A DNA stretch of 11,887 nucleotides. Origin: an uncultured Solirubrobacteraceae bacterium (GTDB lineage: Bacteria > Actinomycetota > Thermoleophilia > Solirubrobacterales > Solirubrobacteraceae). The stretch covers positions 1 to 11,887 of the forward strand of contig CADCVT010000406.1 of NCBI GenBank assembly GCA_902806215.1, written 5' to 3'. Each line of letters opens with the position of its first letter. Position 1 is the first letter of the stretch. Positions 11,712-11,887 of this stretch are shown piece by piece. The translations under genes and the position numbers were made by a program. The notes beneath the pieces were generated by a model. That model ran no database searches. It had not been told where the DNA came from and worked only from the letters and a program-made list of their open reading frames with translations.

Positions 11712-11887
11712 GTGACGCGCGAAGAGGTCTTCACCCTCATCCAGAACCACCTCGCCGACGAGCTCGACGTCGATCCCGCGCGGATCGACGCGTCGACACG
11801 GTTCAAGGAGGACCTCGACGCAGACTCGCTGGACCTCTACACGCTCGTCCAGGAGCTCGAGGACTCCTACGGCGTGAAGATGTCCGA
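11712..11887 (+). CDS. acpP: acyl carrier protein (3' end outside window)
   Basis: Partial, 58 complete codons. The sequence reads VTREEVFTLIQNHLADELDV, then DPARIDASTRFKEDLDADSLDLYTL, then VQELEDSYGVKM. This matches acyl carrier protein, including the phosphopantetheine attachment Ser in DSL (S39 when the GTG is residue 1) and the acidic helix II that docks to fatty-acid enzymes. ACP carries growing acyl chains and supplies acyl groups to PlsX, encoded 4 bases upstream. The GTG start is chosen for spacing to the DSL motif and because it lies just after the plsX stop; no Shine-Dalgarno is visible. The C-terminal third is missing, so whether this is the main fatty-acid ACP or a specialised one is not certain. 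Confidence 0.92.
   Translation, partial: MTREEVFTLIQNHLADELDVDPARIDASTRFKEDLDADSLDLYTLVQELEDSYGVKMS

Overview
High-GC DNA from a free-living bacterium, most likely an actinobacterium of the Thermoleophilia type (Solirubrobacter/Conexibacter-like). This lineage call is inference. It rests on the extreme G/C third-position bias, the order recG-rsmD-coaD-SepIVA-like followed later by yceD-rpmF-plsX-acpP, and several TAnnnT -10 boxes placed so that transcripts would start at or almost at the start codon. The window is almost entirely coding, with very short gaps. I see no rRNA, tRNA, CRISPR array, insertion sequence or integrase.

Layout. (1) 1-2879, plus strand: the end of recG, then rsmD, coaD, a DivIVA/SepIVA-like coiled-coil gene and a small SRPBCC-fold protein, nearly abutting or overlapping. 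(2) 2932-5980, minus strand: a probable run of a coiled-coil protein with a PD-(D/E)XK-like nuclease core, an acylphosphatase and a DUF3891 protein, followed by a TipAL-type MerR regulator with its own textbook MerR promoter/operator. (3) 6060-8611, plus strand: an unrecognised protein with a winged-helix-like C-terminus, divergent from the nuclease-like gene, then a long-chain acyl-CoA synthetase. (4) 8641-11887: yceD (DUF177), a GNAT acetyltransferase on the minus strand, then rpmF, plsX and the start of an acyl carrier protein gene. Regions 1 and 4 are housekeeping (DNA repair, rRNA methylation, CoA synthesis, cell envelope, ribosome, phospholipid synthesis). Regions 2 and 3 look like lineage-specific material lying between the SepIVA-like gene and yceD, which are neighbours in mycobacteria.

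Functional links. CoaD makes the CoA precursor needed by the acyl-CoA synthetase and by 4'-phosphopantetheinylated ACP. PlsX takes acyl groups from ACP to acyl-phosphate for phospholipid synthesis, and acpP follows directly. 

The strongest unusual signal is in plsX. The protein is about 485 aa instead of the usual 330-350 because a central segment of about 140 residues is present twice in tandem and in frame. The copies are about 79% identical at the protein level, both keep the family motifs, and the outer borders share an 11-nt direct repeat. The divergence rules out a simple assembly error and suggests a retained, possibly functional, two-core PlsX. Other points of interest are the nuclease-like/winged-helix divergent pair, the cysteine-free TipAL-like regulator on a perfect operator with a near-leaderless start, a cluster of four CTAG tetramers in a convergent intergenic hairpin, and a poly-His-Asp tail on ribosomal protein L32.
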